Shown: positions 34,258 to 46,199 of the stretch, one piece after another | Position numbering within the stretch: position 1 is the first letter of the stretch | Layout of the letters: each line of letters begins with the position of its first letter | Assembly: GCA_013399695.1 (NCBI GenBank) | Contig: VXAU01004938.1 | Span: forward strand, 1,454,244-1,518,243 | Source of the DNA: Formicarius rufipectus | Taxonomy: Eukaryota; Chordata; Aves; Passeriformes; Formicariidae | Length of the DNA: 64,000 bases | Direction of reading: 5' to 3' | Translations under genes and position numbers: made by a program | The notes under the pieces: model-generated | Seen by the model: the letters and a program-made list of their open reading frames with translations, nothing else | Told to the model about the DNA's origin: nothing | Database searches by the model: none

Positions 34258-35160
34258 TAATAGTTCAGGTCGGAAGGGACCTCAGGATATCTCTGGGCTA
34301 GTTTCCTACTTGAAGCGTGGTTGTCTCTGAGATCACACCAGGAGGATTTGGCCTTTACCCTGCTGGGTCTTGAAAATCTCCAAAGATGGAGACTGCATGT
34401 GCTTTTGGGACAACCTGTTCCAATGCTTTGCTGTCCTGATGATAAAAAGTCTCTCCTTATATCCATTCTGAATCTTTCTTCTTTGTATTCATGTGTAGTG
34501 TTTCTTGTCCTCCTGGCATGCATCACTGTTAGAAGCCTGCCTCCGCCTTTTGATGACCTCCTCTTACTATTGCAAGGCTGCTGTTACTTATTGAGACTGA
34601 ACTGGGTCTCTCTGTTGTTTGCAGGATATATCCTCCAGTGATCTTAACAATCTCTATAGTCTTTTGCTGGACTGTTTTTCTTCAGCAGCATCTTAAAATG
34701 AATTCCCAGTATTGGAATATGGTATTCTGGATGTGGTCTAACAAACAGAGGATGATAATCACTTTCTTTGGTCTACTGGCTGTGGTCCTATTAATACAGC
34801 TCAGGTAGCTGCTGACCATATTTGCTGCCAGGGCATGCTGTTGGGTCATGTTCAGCTTTCTGTCAGCAAACACTCCCAGGTATTTTCAGCAGATCTATTC
34901 CCTAGCCAGGCAGTGCCTGTGCTCCCATAAGCCTTCCTTCTTTCCCAAACCCAGAACATTGCATTTGTCCTTCTTGAGTTTCATGAAGTTCCTTATAAGC
35001 CTGTTCCTCCCAGTTGTCTAGGGCTGCTTTTGCATGGGTTCCCTCCAAATTTTACATTTGCAAATTTGATAACACTGCATTCCAACCTTTCCTCCAGGTC
35101 ATTGATGAAGACGTTAAACAACATGGTTCATAGCATACTCCCCTTCTTATCAAACTCCAG
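34258..35160 (-). mobile_element. CR1 LINE, about 0.9 kb
   Basis: It contains AGTTCAGGTCGGAAGGGACC at its 3' end, then ACAACCTGTTCCAATGCTTTG, TTTCTTGTCCTCCTGG, GCTGACCATATTTGCTGCC, TCAGCAAACACTCCCAGG, AGAACATTGCATTTGTCC and GGTCATTGATGAAGACG, all in the order expected for avian CR1 read in reverse complement. The 163-codon minus frame at 34035-34526 and the 106-codon + frame at 34321-34641 come from it. Confidence 0.9.
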
Positions 35161-35206
35161 GATTAGGATGGTTTAGTAACCAATACCAGCTGAGCCCAGT
35201 TACCCC

Positions 35207-35695
35207 AAAATCATGGAGTCTCAGCGTGATTAAGGTCGCCCAGTCCAACTCTCCTGCTTAAGCACAGCTACCTCGAACGGATTGCCCAGAATTATGTCCA
35301 GACAGCTTTTGAACATCCAAGGATGGAGACTACACAGCCTCTCTGGGCAACATGTGTCAGTCACCTCACAGTGAAAAAGTGTTTCCTGATATTCAGAGGG
35401 AGCCTCCTGTGCTTCAATTTGTGCCCATTGCTTCTGGTCCTGTCACTGTGCACCACTGAAAAGTGCCTGGCTCCATCTTCTTTACATCATCCCTTCAAGT
35501 GCTTGTATGCATGGATGAGATTTCCCTTGTGTTTTCTCTAGGTTAAACAGTCCCAATGCCCACAGCCTGTCCTCATTTGTGAGGTGCTCCAATCCTTTAG
35601 TCATCTTTGTAGCCCTTTGGTGGACTATCTTCAGTATGCCCATGCCCAAACTGGTCACAGTACTCCAAGTGTAGCCTTACCCCAATGCTGAGTAG
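35207..35695 (-). mobile_element. CR1 LINE, about 0.5 kb
   Basis: AAATCATGGAGTCTCAGCG at the 3' end is followed by GCCCAGTCCAACTC, ACAGCTTTTGAACATCCAAG, GTGTTTCCTGATATTCAGAG, TTGTGCCCATTGCTTCTGG and GGTCACAGTACTCCAAGTG, in CR1 order on the minus strand. It begins 46 bases after the preceding CR1 ends and has the same orientation. Both copies contain the 3' region, so they are two insertions and not one broken element. Confidence 0.92.
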
Positions 35696-36091
35696 AGAAA
35701 TCTAAATTTTGAATTTAGGTTTTCTGTAAATGTCTATTGTATTTTTGATAGTTTGATTTGATATTGGAGAATTCTTTTAGGAATGTCCAGCCTATTTGAG
35801 TCTAAATTTGCCTGCTTGTAGTTTTCAGCCATTTTATTACATATTTGCTGTACCTGTGGTTGCTTGATCAAGAACACTATCATATATTTATTTTCCTCTT
35901 TTATGTATGTGTACATCCAAGTCAAACCACAGCATTCCTGTTGATAATCTGAGAAGACTTAGTTTCTTATGTTTTTTTTTTGCCATAAGACATCCTTTTT
36001 GACCTTATAATTAATTTGTCCAATAAACCTCAAAGTTTTCAGCTCTTTTTTTTTTTTTGGAACTAGGACAAGAGAACTGACCATAGAATTA

Positions 36092-36142
36092 CAGTAGAAA
36101 GGTGCTACAGCATTTTTCCCAGTTAATAAAACCTTTCTACTG
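36092..36142. repeat. 12-base perfect inverted repeat with 27-base spacer
   Basis: CAGTAGAAAGGT at 36092-36103 and its exact reverse complement ACCTTTCTACTG at 36131-36142. It could be the ends of a very small non-autonomous DNA transposon or a chance foldback. No target duplication is evident. Confidence 0.8.
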
Positions 36143-36164
36143 CAGCACAATGTATCTCTCCATT

Positions 36165-36191
36165 GCTACTGTTCAGTAGCACTTGCTACTG
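36165..36191. repeat. alternating 7-base inverted repeats GCTACTG / CAGTAGC
   Basis: GCTACTG (36165-36171), TT, CAGTAGC (36174-36180), ACTT, GCTACTG (36185-36191). The middle arm can pair with either neighbour, giving two exclusive hairpins. The CAGTAG core is shared with the larger inverted repeat 23 bases upstream. Confidence 0.85.
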
Positions 36192-37877
36192 TGCATTTCC
36201 ACTTTCGGCTACAGTGTTCAACTGGGAAATCCTGTACAGCTGATAAGAGGCCTGAATCCTCAAACAGTTTTTCATAGCCAGTGCTTCTCAGAAGTGAGTC
36301 CTCTGCCCTGTGGGTATGTCCTGCATTGTTTGGTCCCGTGGGCACTTTGTTTTTCTCTGTTACCACACACATGCAGTGAGTCCAGATTTGCCAGCTCATT
36401 ATTCTGTCCTGTACCAGCCTTCATTATTTAGTTCTTTCCAATTGTTTTCCTTTTCTCCACTTTTATCATTAAATGATTTGATTCTTTGTTCCAATTCATT
36501 CATAATTATGTTAAGTACTACAGAGTCAAGGAGCTGTGCCTTCTAGGCTTCACTAGAACTCTGTTCACTCAGTGACTAGCAATACTCATATTTGTCATTT
36601 TTCCAGTTTCTACTAGGCTTTATTTATTGACTAGTGGTCTCTTACCAGTAAAATGGAATAATATATTAAGTCAGACCTTACAGAAGAGTAAATGCAATAG
36701 TGGTGGCATATGCTGTTTATCAGTTAAGCATGACCTGGTTGATAGAAAACAAAAGTTAGTATTTTAAGATGTTTTCCTGAAGTGTATGTTGATTGGCAGT
36801 AATTTTATTACTTTTATTTAATTTATTTAATTTTTAGGGTTTTTTACACTATATATCATCTGTTCAAATGGCTTTGTCATGTATCAATATCAGAATGACA
36901 GGTCTGTTATCCAGGTCATTCTCTTCCTGTTTTTAAAGTCTTGGTGCAACAGTAGCCTCCTTTGGAACAGTTGTAAGAATGAGTCCTGTAGTGACAAGGA
37001 AATAATTTCTTTTGAAAGTATATCTTTGAGAAACAGCATATGGAATTAATAGAAGAAAATATTGTACAATAAAGAAGAATGCAAAGAAATACTGTAAATT
37101 GGTAGCATTCACAAATATGGTAATATTCATCAAAATTGTTGAGTAAATAATTGAACAGATTAATAAAGTAATTAATTTTATTAACCTAATGTACAATTCA
37201 GCTTGTATTCCAGGAAAGGAGGTGAAGAAAGTATGTGGAATAAAAAGTTCAGAAACTGATAAGTCTGCATAGGGACTGATTTAGTGAAAGTAGGCTTTTC
37301 AAGTCAGTGGAACTCACATGTCTACAACGGTTCATAATCTCTTCTCTAGATGAAGAAAATACCATAAACACACACTTCTAATAAAGACATCTTATGTAAT
37401 ATATATTGGATATTTAAATACTGAATTACATAGTAGTAAAGAAGAAATCTGATATCTGTATTGAATAAAACATCTGATCCTCAGGAAACCATACTCCCAA
37501 ACTGATTAATTCAAACTGCTGTATATGTGGGTATAATCACCTGGAATGAATCTGGCTTAAGAATCATAGGTTTTCATAAAATAATAGAGTATTGAATTTT
37601 TAGGATACCATCTGGCAGTGATGTAAAGAGATCTGTTCTTGGTAGGGATTTATTTATTTGTCTTTACTTAATAACTTCATTAGTTATTTGATTAAGATTG
37701 TTAAAATAATACTAAGTTGAGAAAGAGTTTTAGAAACCTCTAAAAAAAAAAAGGCATGCTTCTTTCCATTGTCCAAAATCTACTTAGGAATTAAAATCTT
37801 TGACATTACAATGAGACTGACTCTGTTCCATACTAGGTTTCATATGTCTCAATAATAGAAAAATACTGAAAAAATAT

Positions 37878-37920
37878 GAAAAAAAACCCAAACAAAATCA
37901 ACCAAACAAAACCAAAAAGA
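37878..37920. repeat. CAAA/CCAAA-rich low-complexity tract
   Basis: Runs of A are broken by CCC and CC in the same style as the tracts at 6.67, 50.69, 50.93 and 54.80 kb. Confidence 0.8.
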
Positions 37921-40900
37921 ATGATAGTGATTGAAGAGTGTAGAAGACAAACTTATAGAAAATGTTAAAAAATTTAGTACACTGAATTTGGAGAAGAAAT
38001 GTTGTAAGGGTTTATTGGGCAGTCGTGAACTAATTAGAATCATATCTGTCTGTGGCAGTGGCCAGTAATGGCTAAACTGGGAAAGATGATAAGCCCATGG
38101 CAGACAGTGGTGTTTTCCTTATAATACCTACCTGGCTTCTGATATTCTGCAGTCTGCAGCTTCCTTGATCAGATGCTGCATCTTTGCATTTACATTTGAT
38201 AATCTTGATGAACTTTGCTTATATGAATTTCTCTTGTTACTGTAACTTTGGTCTTCACACTCCTGCCCTACTGTTGGGTAGAAATATGACTTCATTTTAG
38301 TGTGTTTTAAATCTGCTGTTTGAATATTTCATTTGATGATCTCGGGTTCCTTAAGTGGAGGAATGTTTATTACTACACTTGTGGATCATACTTTTACATA
38401 CTTCTGCCTTATCACCTCTATTTATATCTTCTGCAACCCTACAGAAGGCTTACAGTACTTAGGAAGAACTCTGAAAACTAAAAAAGTAAAATACATACGT
38501 CAAAATAAGGTAAATTAAAATGCAATAAAATGAAACTTAAACTTCCTAACTGTAGAGCTGAATATTGTTGTATTTTTTTAATCTACATTTTCATACTAAA
38601 TGTTAGTAAAAATACCTATTACATTTGTACCTAGAAAGGTCCAGGACTGCAGGCATGGTCTGCAGCTAAGCAAATTACAGTGTGTGCCTCTACAGAGTAA
38701 TATTTATTGTAACTTAAAGTTTGAATCTGCTGGTATCTTAACTTGAAGATGTTTGGAAAACAATCAAGTTGCAAGATTATGTTATCAGAGAAACTGAAAA
38801 GATTGATCTAGTTATGGGTCACTACGGTGGACAGTGTACTATTTTTCCTGGATAGGGCTGAGTCTCTCCTGGTACAGATGTTGTGCTGGGTGGGTTGGCC
38901 TTAGCACTTGAGCCACTTCACTCTTCCCTAGATCATGCCCCTAAGAAGTTTTACATTTCTTGAAAACTGAGAGAGTTCCTTGATGGTTGCTGTTGTCAGG
39001 AATTTATGCTTAAGAATGAACTTTTCTTCAGATCTTCTGCTTTCTAACTTGTTTTCAATCAAGTATTTTTATATGGTTTCATTTAAAATATTTGTACCTT
39101 TTCAGCAATCAAATATTTCCCAAGTGAATTTTTTAGTCATTCAGACAGTTTTTCAGTAGTGATAGTGCTCCTCCCCTAATTAATATGATAGCATTTCTTC
39201 TTTGTTCTAAGAACTGAGAAAAACTGACCCCCTCATCAGGTAAAAGGGCCTTTTTAGTTAACCTATTTATCCTATCATGGCTGTATGAAGAGATATAATA
39301 GTGGCTTCTGTGGCTCCCTTGTGACTCTTCAAAAGCAAAACCTTGATCTTGTTTGCCTGCCAGTACTTTCCAGATACTGAGTGCAAGCTTGGGCATACAA
39401 GAACTTAAATAAACCCCAAGCTAAACTGCAGACAGGAAAATCAGTATCTCTGAAAGACACAGGTGGGCTGGGAGAGACCTTGCTAGTCTTTTTGCTTAGA
39501 ATCATGAGTGTTTCATGTGTCTCCAATGTGCTTACCCTACAGGGGATTTTTCTACAAAAATATATTCATTTCAAAGCAAAGCACTGAGGAGCCTGTGCTT
39601 GGAGCAGAGGGCAGAATAGGTCGCCTTGGAGGATGAAGCAGGAAGGACGGATTCCTTCTCACTGTGCAGTCATGCTTTTCCAGGCTGTGTTACCTACTCC
39701 ACTGAGCTCTCACTGCTTGTTTGCAGGATCAGGTGTTATCTGGGAATTGCTGGGAGGAAGGCAGTATCTCTCATGGTCCCTTTAGACCCATGGTTGCAGC
39801 TGAAGCACACAGTCCTTTTCTGGGGGAGTTTTCTCCTTCCTTTTCCCCCTCACGCATCTGAGGACAATGTGAGGATCCTTGGAAAGCAATTCTTTCAGAA
39901 ATCTTACTACTTGTGCTGCTTTTTGTAGAAAGAAACAAGTGGGAATTTTTCCTCAGTGTTTTATTTGATTATGGTAAAAGTGCAGCGGTATTTGCTTTGC
40001 ATTATCCTGTGCAAGTGTTTATTAATCTAAATAATAGAACTTCAGTTATCAGAAAATTCTTGTGCCTGCTTAAAGCGCTGAAGAAAGTATGAAGTCAGTA
40101 GATGCTAATTTTGGAGTAGAACTCTGGAAAGATTTTTGCCTTACCTAAGCTCAAAAATTGTCAGCTTTACTATGGGCTTATTTCTAGAACAGAAAGTATT
40201 TACAGAACTATTATATATACAGAACTATACTATTGAATTGGTATGCAAGTTCTGTAAAGGGATCTTCCTGGCCTTTAGTTTTTGCATAAGAATCGGTCTT
40301 AAATATTATTAATATCTGCCTTACGTTGCTGGTAAAGATAAATAAACAGAGGAAAACCAACCAAATAAACAGTATAGATAAAATAAAACCTGATCTGTGT
40401 CTTAATTGGCACTGTTGTGCCAGTCATAACATGGAATATGATAAATTGAAGTTAAGACAGTTGTTCTGGTGAAGTTCTGGAAAGGGATAGTCTTTTAGTG
40501 CTTTATTAATGTGGTACTTTTACAGCAAAAGTTTCTTATAATTTCTGTTTCTTAAAAATTCTTTCCTCCACTTTCCACATGCTAATTCTTATCATACTGA
40601 ATATATATATTTTTCATGCTTTTTGTTGAATGGTCTTGACCATTTGTGATTTTGATGTTTCTGCTTATGCTTTTTGTTATAGCTTGTAATTTCCCTGTAT
40701 TTCCTTTTCCTGAAGTGGCTTTGCTTCTGTTTTGAGTTTGAAAAAATGGCTACTTGACCAAGTAACTATTCCTACATCCTTAAATTACATAATATCTTCT
40801 TTTTTTGCCCATGGAAGATCTTGTACTTAACCTGGCATTTCCTCACCTCTCGGTCAAAAACTGCATCATTTCATAGAGAGAAGAATACATTAAAATACAC

Positions 40901-40971
40901 AATAATAATAATAAATGTTAATCAAAAAACTGCATGTGTCTTTCTGATTGTGCCAGTGTTGTGGTATTCAA
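37921..40971. other. intron stretch without recognised features
   Basis: A CTGCAG pair flanks GCATGGT near 38.65 kb. The 39.57-39.93 kb part is moderately GC-rich and carries a 100-codon + frame (39626-39928); an 87-codon minus frame lies at 39133-39396. Neither has a recognised product. (AAT)n-like sequence lies near 40.90 kb. Confidence 0.55.
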
Positions 40972-41631
40972 TTATGCAATTTTCATTGGCATATTAATCA
41001 TCTTTTCAACAAACAAGCCGGCGTTAATTAAAGCAAACCATGGATAAAGACATGTTGCCGGATCATCATTCCGTTTATCACAGCGCACAGGCTGGCCGTT
41101 AAGTAAATTCTGGACTGTGAGATGAATTTCAATGTTGGCTTCATCTTTTTTGTTGGAGTTTGAATGCAACTCATCTAACAACAACAAACTTCAGGCTTCA
41201 CAAGAGAAATATGAATTTATTTGTAATTAATGGCAAAAGAAGAAAGATAAAGTAGTTGTATGCTTCTAATGGGAATTAGAGTATGTCAAAATAAACCATT
41301 TTTGAAAATTTCTTCCCTCTTCCACTGCTCCCCTTCTTACCTTACTTGAAGTCTCGGAGCCTTCAGAGCAAGGAATAATTGAATCCTCATCTACCTTTAT
41401 AAATATAGGTTTCATTTTGACTTTGGAATAAATAGTAAACTGTTTGGTGTTAAATGTGCAATCTGTGCAAAGAGAGAATCTGAGACAATCTGTTTTACTG
41501 ATACACACAGGCAAGAGGTTGGAGAGGAATACACTTGTATCTTTGAAGTGAATGTAGCCAGTAATTTTTGATGAACAGTAGATGCATGATAATTTTTTTC
41601 TGACTCCCCTCTTAAAAATGGCCCCAAACAA
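40972..41631 (-). CDS. two-segment open unit of an unrecognised nested gene (speculative)
   Basis: Minus strand. The upstream segment is open from 41631 down and reaches a strong donor at TTCAA|GTAAGG (border 41346; a second donor GTAAGA lies five bases further). It encodes a Cys-containing stretch ending PCSEGSETS. The downstream segment starts at 41174 after an acceptor with a T/G-rich tract (TTTGTTGTTGTTAG) and runs 66 codons to a TAA at 40972, with HLTVQNLLNGQPVRCDKR near its middle. The phase fits: one base from the first segment plus two from the second make an Asn codon. The central part of the second segment holds several CpGs, unusual for this intron. No family recognised, no signal peptide, no nearby polyadenylation signal. 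This could be a real small gene, a relic or chance. Confidence 0.25.
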
Positions 41632-44600
41632 AAGTTTGTTCAGTCAAGAACACTTGAATGTATTTGTAAGTCTGTTAAAACAAGTATTTGTGATTTTTTT
41701 CAAGTGTTTATAAGACCATGAGCTTATGGAGGGAAGTACTGGATGCTGCTATATGAATAGGTACTGCTTAGCATAATAATACCGGTTATTGTGCTTTTTA
41801 AGAGTTATTATAGAGACCATTGAGAGAGCATGGGAAGGTTTAAGGGTTTTGTTCTTCATTTTATTTAGTTTGTGTATTGTTTTATTTGGACAGAAATGGA
41901 GTTTAATGCTTCTACTGTGCAAAGTACATGCTTCATCCAACAAAGACCACTGACATTGGTGCAGAATTCAGGCTGATGGGCTGTCTTCAGTTCTGTTTAT
42001 CATAGGTACTTTAGTCTGTTTTCCTTCAAATATAGGTTTACAAAGGTGTCAAGTGAGTTTTACTTTAATGGAAAAGTTTTTTTTAGTATGCCTGAAAAAA
42101 ATGTGTGAAAGGACTAGTGGGATATAGGGTCTTAAATCAGCTTAAGAGAGTCTTGGACAATAGCACATAAAAGTGTGCCTTCCTGGATGCTCATAATAAT
42201 CTGTCATTTTCCCTACCTCCATTTTCCTATGTCTTTCTTTTAATCAGTTCTTTCAGCTACTTTGCACTAGACTGCCTATACTTGCAATGTACTCAGGACA
42301 CGCATGCTTCCTAAGAAACATAGAGAAATGTTGATTTGGGAAGAACTGTTACTTAGCTAAATAACAATGGTTTTAATATAATTAGGTACGACTAAGTTAG
42401 GAGGGGGGAAAAAAAGGAAAAAAGAAATTAGTAATACTAATTTAGTCTGCATAGTTCTGTGATGCCCCAGTTGGACTGTTTCTGCAACTTAGAATACGTC
42501 ATATTCCTGCTGCCTCAAATGCCTCTATGCTATACATACATTCTGAATGGTAAAACCAATTTGCGACTTTGGTACAAGAATTTAGAAAAACAACCTATGG
42601 TAAAAAAACCTGCTCTCTCTTAAGTTGCTGATGTGTTGATGATTTGATTTTAAATAGTCTATCAAACTTGGTCATCCTGCACGCACTTAGTCTGTTAAAC
42701 ACTTTAGTTAGTTAGTTTAGTTTGTTAAGCTGCTGGTAACGGTTTGTGATCTTCAAAGTTCTCTTATTTGGACCAGCTTTGCTTCACTGACATCAGATCT
42801 GCAGTACAGAAACAGAGTTCAATACACCATGACTATTTTACTGTTCTTTAAATACATCAAATCCTGTTTTAAATCATAACCTAAGCCTGTTAAAAATACA
42901 ACACTCTATATCAGATGAGTATGTTGTAATGTATTATAAATATATTCAATGTATGATGCATTCAATTGTCTTCCATTGTGTTGGTTTTGTTTGGAAGTGC
43001 ATGAGTCAGTTTAAATCTGCTTTATGGTGTAAATCAATGAAATAAAGCTCATGACTTAAAATAGTTCAATTCTCATTTGTAAAGTGCCTGAATATTGTCT
43101 GTAACTCAAATATATTTTTAAGGAATAGCAAAAGCTTCACACAGATAAAATGGATTCTGTTTAAATCATTAAATTGTTTCATAAATAGTTAGAGATAATT
43201 GAAAATTAGTTCTGTTTGTGTACTGTAATGGGATGTAAGTTAATATGGCATCTCATGGACCCTGTAGTGTGATCCCAGGTCTATGGTCTTCACTCTTCTT
43301 GACTATGACCTGCTTACTGACCTAGCTGTGAGCATGTACCTGTCTGTTGAAACAGGGAGTCTCCATGGCTAGATACAGTACTGGCTGCATCATGACGCTT
43401 GCATTGTACTGATGGCAAAAAATTCAGTGTTGGTGTCATCTTGACATCTAAGGTAACCAACACAGATCTTCATCTCTATTTAGTATACTCGATTATCAGA
43501 CAAAGTTTACATTTGTATTGCAGACTCCCATGGCTTTGTGGATCTCTTATCAGAAGCTTTGCACTAGGTAATACAATAACAAAATGGAGAGTAGAGCAGC
43601 ATTTTGTGTTTTCAGAGTCCATTAATCTGTGGCATTTGTTTTAGCGTATCAGATCCACGAGCATTCTGAAACCTTTCTCATTGCTTTTGAATATTGAGAG
43701 AATGGAACCAGAAAATAACTGAAAATTACGGTGGTAGTCAAAGGACTGATCCATGGTAAAAATGGGAAAACTGTACAGTGCTCTTATTGGTTTGTTGATA
43801 GAGGCCACCAGACTAAAATGCCACCTTGCATTTATTCCTAAGTAGGGTCATGCTACATTTTATTATTTACCACACTATTAACACTGACTGGTAGAATTCA
43901 CCAAAACTACTGATGAATCTAGAACTACTGCAGTTCCTTTGGCTTTTTAACAAGAATCTGCAAGTAGTTAATCAGCACTGCAGTTAATACTACAGAAGTA
44001 TTTTTATACAGTTGTCAGTTACTAGCATTTAAAGTCATTAATATCTATATCAGTTATTGGAACAATATCCTGTCCTAGATTATACATAGCAATAAGAATC
44101 TGGTTTGTATAGTTCAGAAGGACTGTCAAGTTTGGAAATGCTTTGGAAATGCCTCTAAAATACCTTTTAGAGGAACTTGCATGAAATTGTATTACATAAT
44201 ATAGTATGTTAATGAATAAAAAGTAACTTTTCTTTTATGGATCAAATATTTGCAATTCTTTTTCTGATACAATGAGGTAACAAAAATTTGTTCTGAGAAT
44301 TTTATAAGTCTGCTACAAAAATTGGTGCACTACAAATACCATGTAAACATGTCACCTTCTCATAGTATTAATGAATTGGAAAATAAGGCATGCCAATTTT
44401 TTGGCATAATGTAAATTAGTTTATTACTTGAGAGCAGCAAGGAGTGTGTGCTTGTTAGATATCATCAGTTGGTCACAGATGTGTAAATGTATCAGTTCTC
44501 TGCACAAAAAAGAATTGCTACCTCATTTTATTGAGAATAATTTTGGGGTACAAATTTAAATACTCTGTTCTTTGCTTGCCACAAACCCTTTATATATTTG

Positions 44601-46080
44601 AGCAAACACCAAAATTGACATAAATAAATGAGTGCAAACCACAGGTAGATCATATTTGTGTTTTACAGTGCCTTCACATGTCACTGGCATATGCCTCCAA
44701 AAAGAGCAGCAACTGGAAATAAGGTGTGTTCATCTTGCAGAGAGCTTGTGCACTTCTACCTTTTGGATTATTCATTCATACAAAATGCAGACAGAATAAG
44801 ACACTCACAATTTTTCATCATGATTTCATCATGTGTGTCAGTGTAAGATACTGCATTGGTGCAGTTTTTTAGTGTATATTTAAAAGGTAGAGTAAGAAGG
44901 AGTGAAATGAGACCTGACATTTTTCACATATAAACAGAATTTCATCTGTCTCATTGGGAGGGAAGGGTCATGCTTGAAAGTGCTGAGGACAGAAGAAATT
45001 AGTCTTGACAGTTAGTGGGGAAAGAAATTTCATTTGCCATTCCTTTGCCCAGACAGTCTTTCCAAAAGATGAAAGGTGCCTCCTGTGGGAGTGTTTCCAT
45101 GCATAATTTCATCCACCTGTCCTGTTTGTAACACAGTTAGTTAGTGAGATCTTTGGGTGATAATATGGCACATTTTTCATTTTCATAGCAACGAGTGATG
45201 CCTGCCAAGTGAAAAGGCAGTGAAATAGTCTTCAGAAAGAATATAAACCCCTGATCCTCAAAACCTTATAGAGTGTGCAGTATACAAGACCAGTAAGGAG
45301 ATACCACAGCTTTGGAGGGGCAGGACCTACCTAGCTTCAGTTGGGTTGAACATTGTGTGGAGCTGGAGACATTTTTATGAATATTCAAACATGCAGGAAG
45401 ACTGTTTGGTATGAAGGGCTGGATGGAGAAAGTACTCTGGACTGAGGTACAGTGCCTTCTGCCTCCCCTTTTTCATACATTTAGGAAGATTTCCTGAAGC
45501 ACCATGAGTTTAGGGTCTGGCAGTTAAAGACTGAAGGACGATTTCATACTTGCTGCTATCCTGCCCCATTCTTTCTGGATTAGTTCAGTAAAATTGTACT
45601 CTGCTTTCTGTGTCATTTCTGTCTTTGTATATCAGTAGCAAATACTTGACCTATTTTTAAATACTCTATTTTGACACATAAGGGTCCATGTGCATTTTTT
45701 CTTCAGCTTTAAGGGTAAATTAGTGCTATCTAATGTTAGCCTATGGTACTGTAATGGTGGGAGTTTTTTTCTTCATTCTAGAGCTGCAGAAATTAAAAAG
45801 CATAGTATGTGGTTTCACTCGTACAACACTCAGTACATATGTTGGCACTGGAATTAGAGGTACTGTAGCTCTTTATTCCTTGTGTAAGAACAGGTGCTGT
45901 AAAATGTCTTTAAGGAGCAAAGAATACTTTGAACAATACTGTTTTGGTATCCAGACTGTATTATTTTTGTCTACTAAAATACATTTTATTTTTCTGGCAT
46001 TCAAAAAGAGAGCTGAAAGGTGGATATTAAAACACTGCTTTTAAGTTGATTTGTTACTTTGCTTCTTTTAAAGAATGATT
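41632..46080. other. AT-rich intron stretch
   Basis: No repeats recognised. Open frames at 43399-43644 (+), 44658-44846 (+) and 45733-46044 (+, 103 codons) have no recognisable product. 42.4-44.6 kb is uniformly AT-rich and repeat-free. Confidence 0.55.
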
Positions 46081-46199
46081 TGTACACATCCAGCTATGAG
46101 TATGTGATAGCTTGCATCTGCTTGCTTTCTTCTTAAGAGATAACCTTGCTTGATTACTGCCGGGTTTCCTAGAGAACCCTGACTTTGCTTTGCTGAAGG

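Larger units (their letters stand above)
35696..37877. other. AT-rich intron stretch with inverted repeats at 36.1 kb
   Basis: There is a T-run near 36046. The inverted-repeat cluster is listed separately. Minus frames at 35734-35925, 35959-36150, 36166-36399 and 36933-37196 and + frames at 36183-36546 are unrecognised; the frame at 36933-37196 is hydrophobic and Ile/Phe-rich, as expected from AT-rich DNA. Confidence 0.55.

Noticed and set aside
34035..34526. 163-codon minus-strand open frame
   Set aside because: More than half of it is CR1 3' region; the rest is plain intron.
41020..41110. CpG-rich patch considered as bacterial or vector contamination
   Set aside because: It merges smoothly into ordinary AT-rich intron on both sides and has no recognisable vector sequence.
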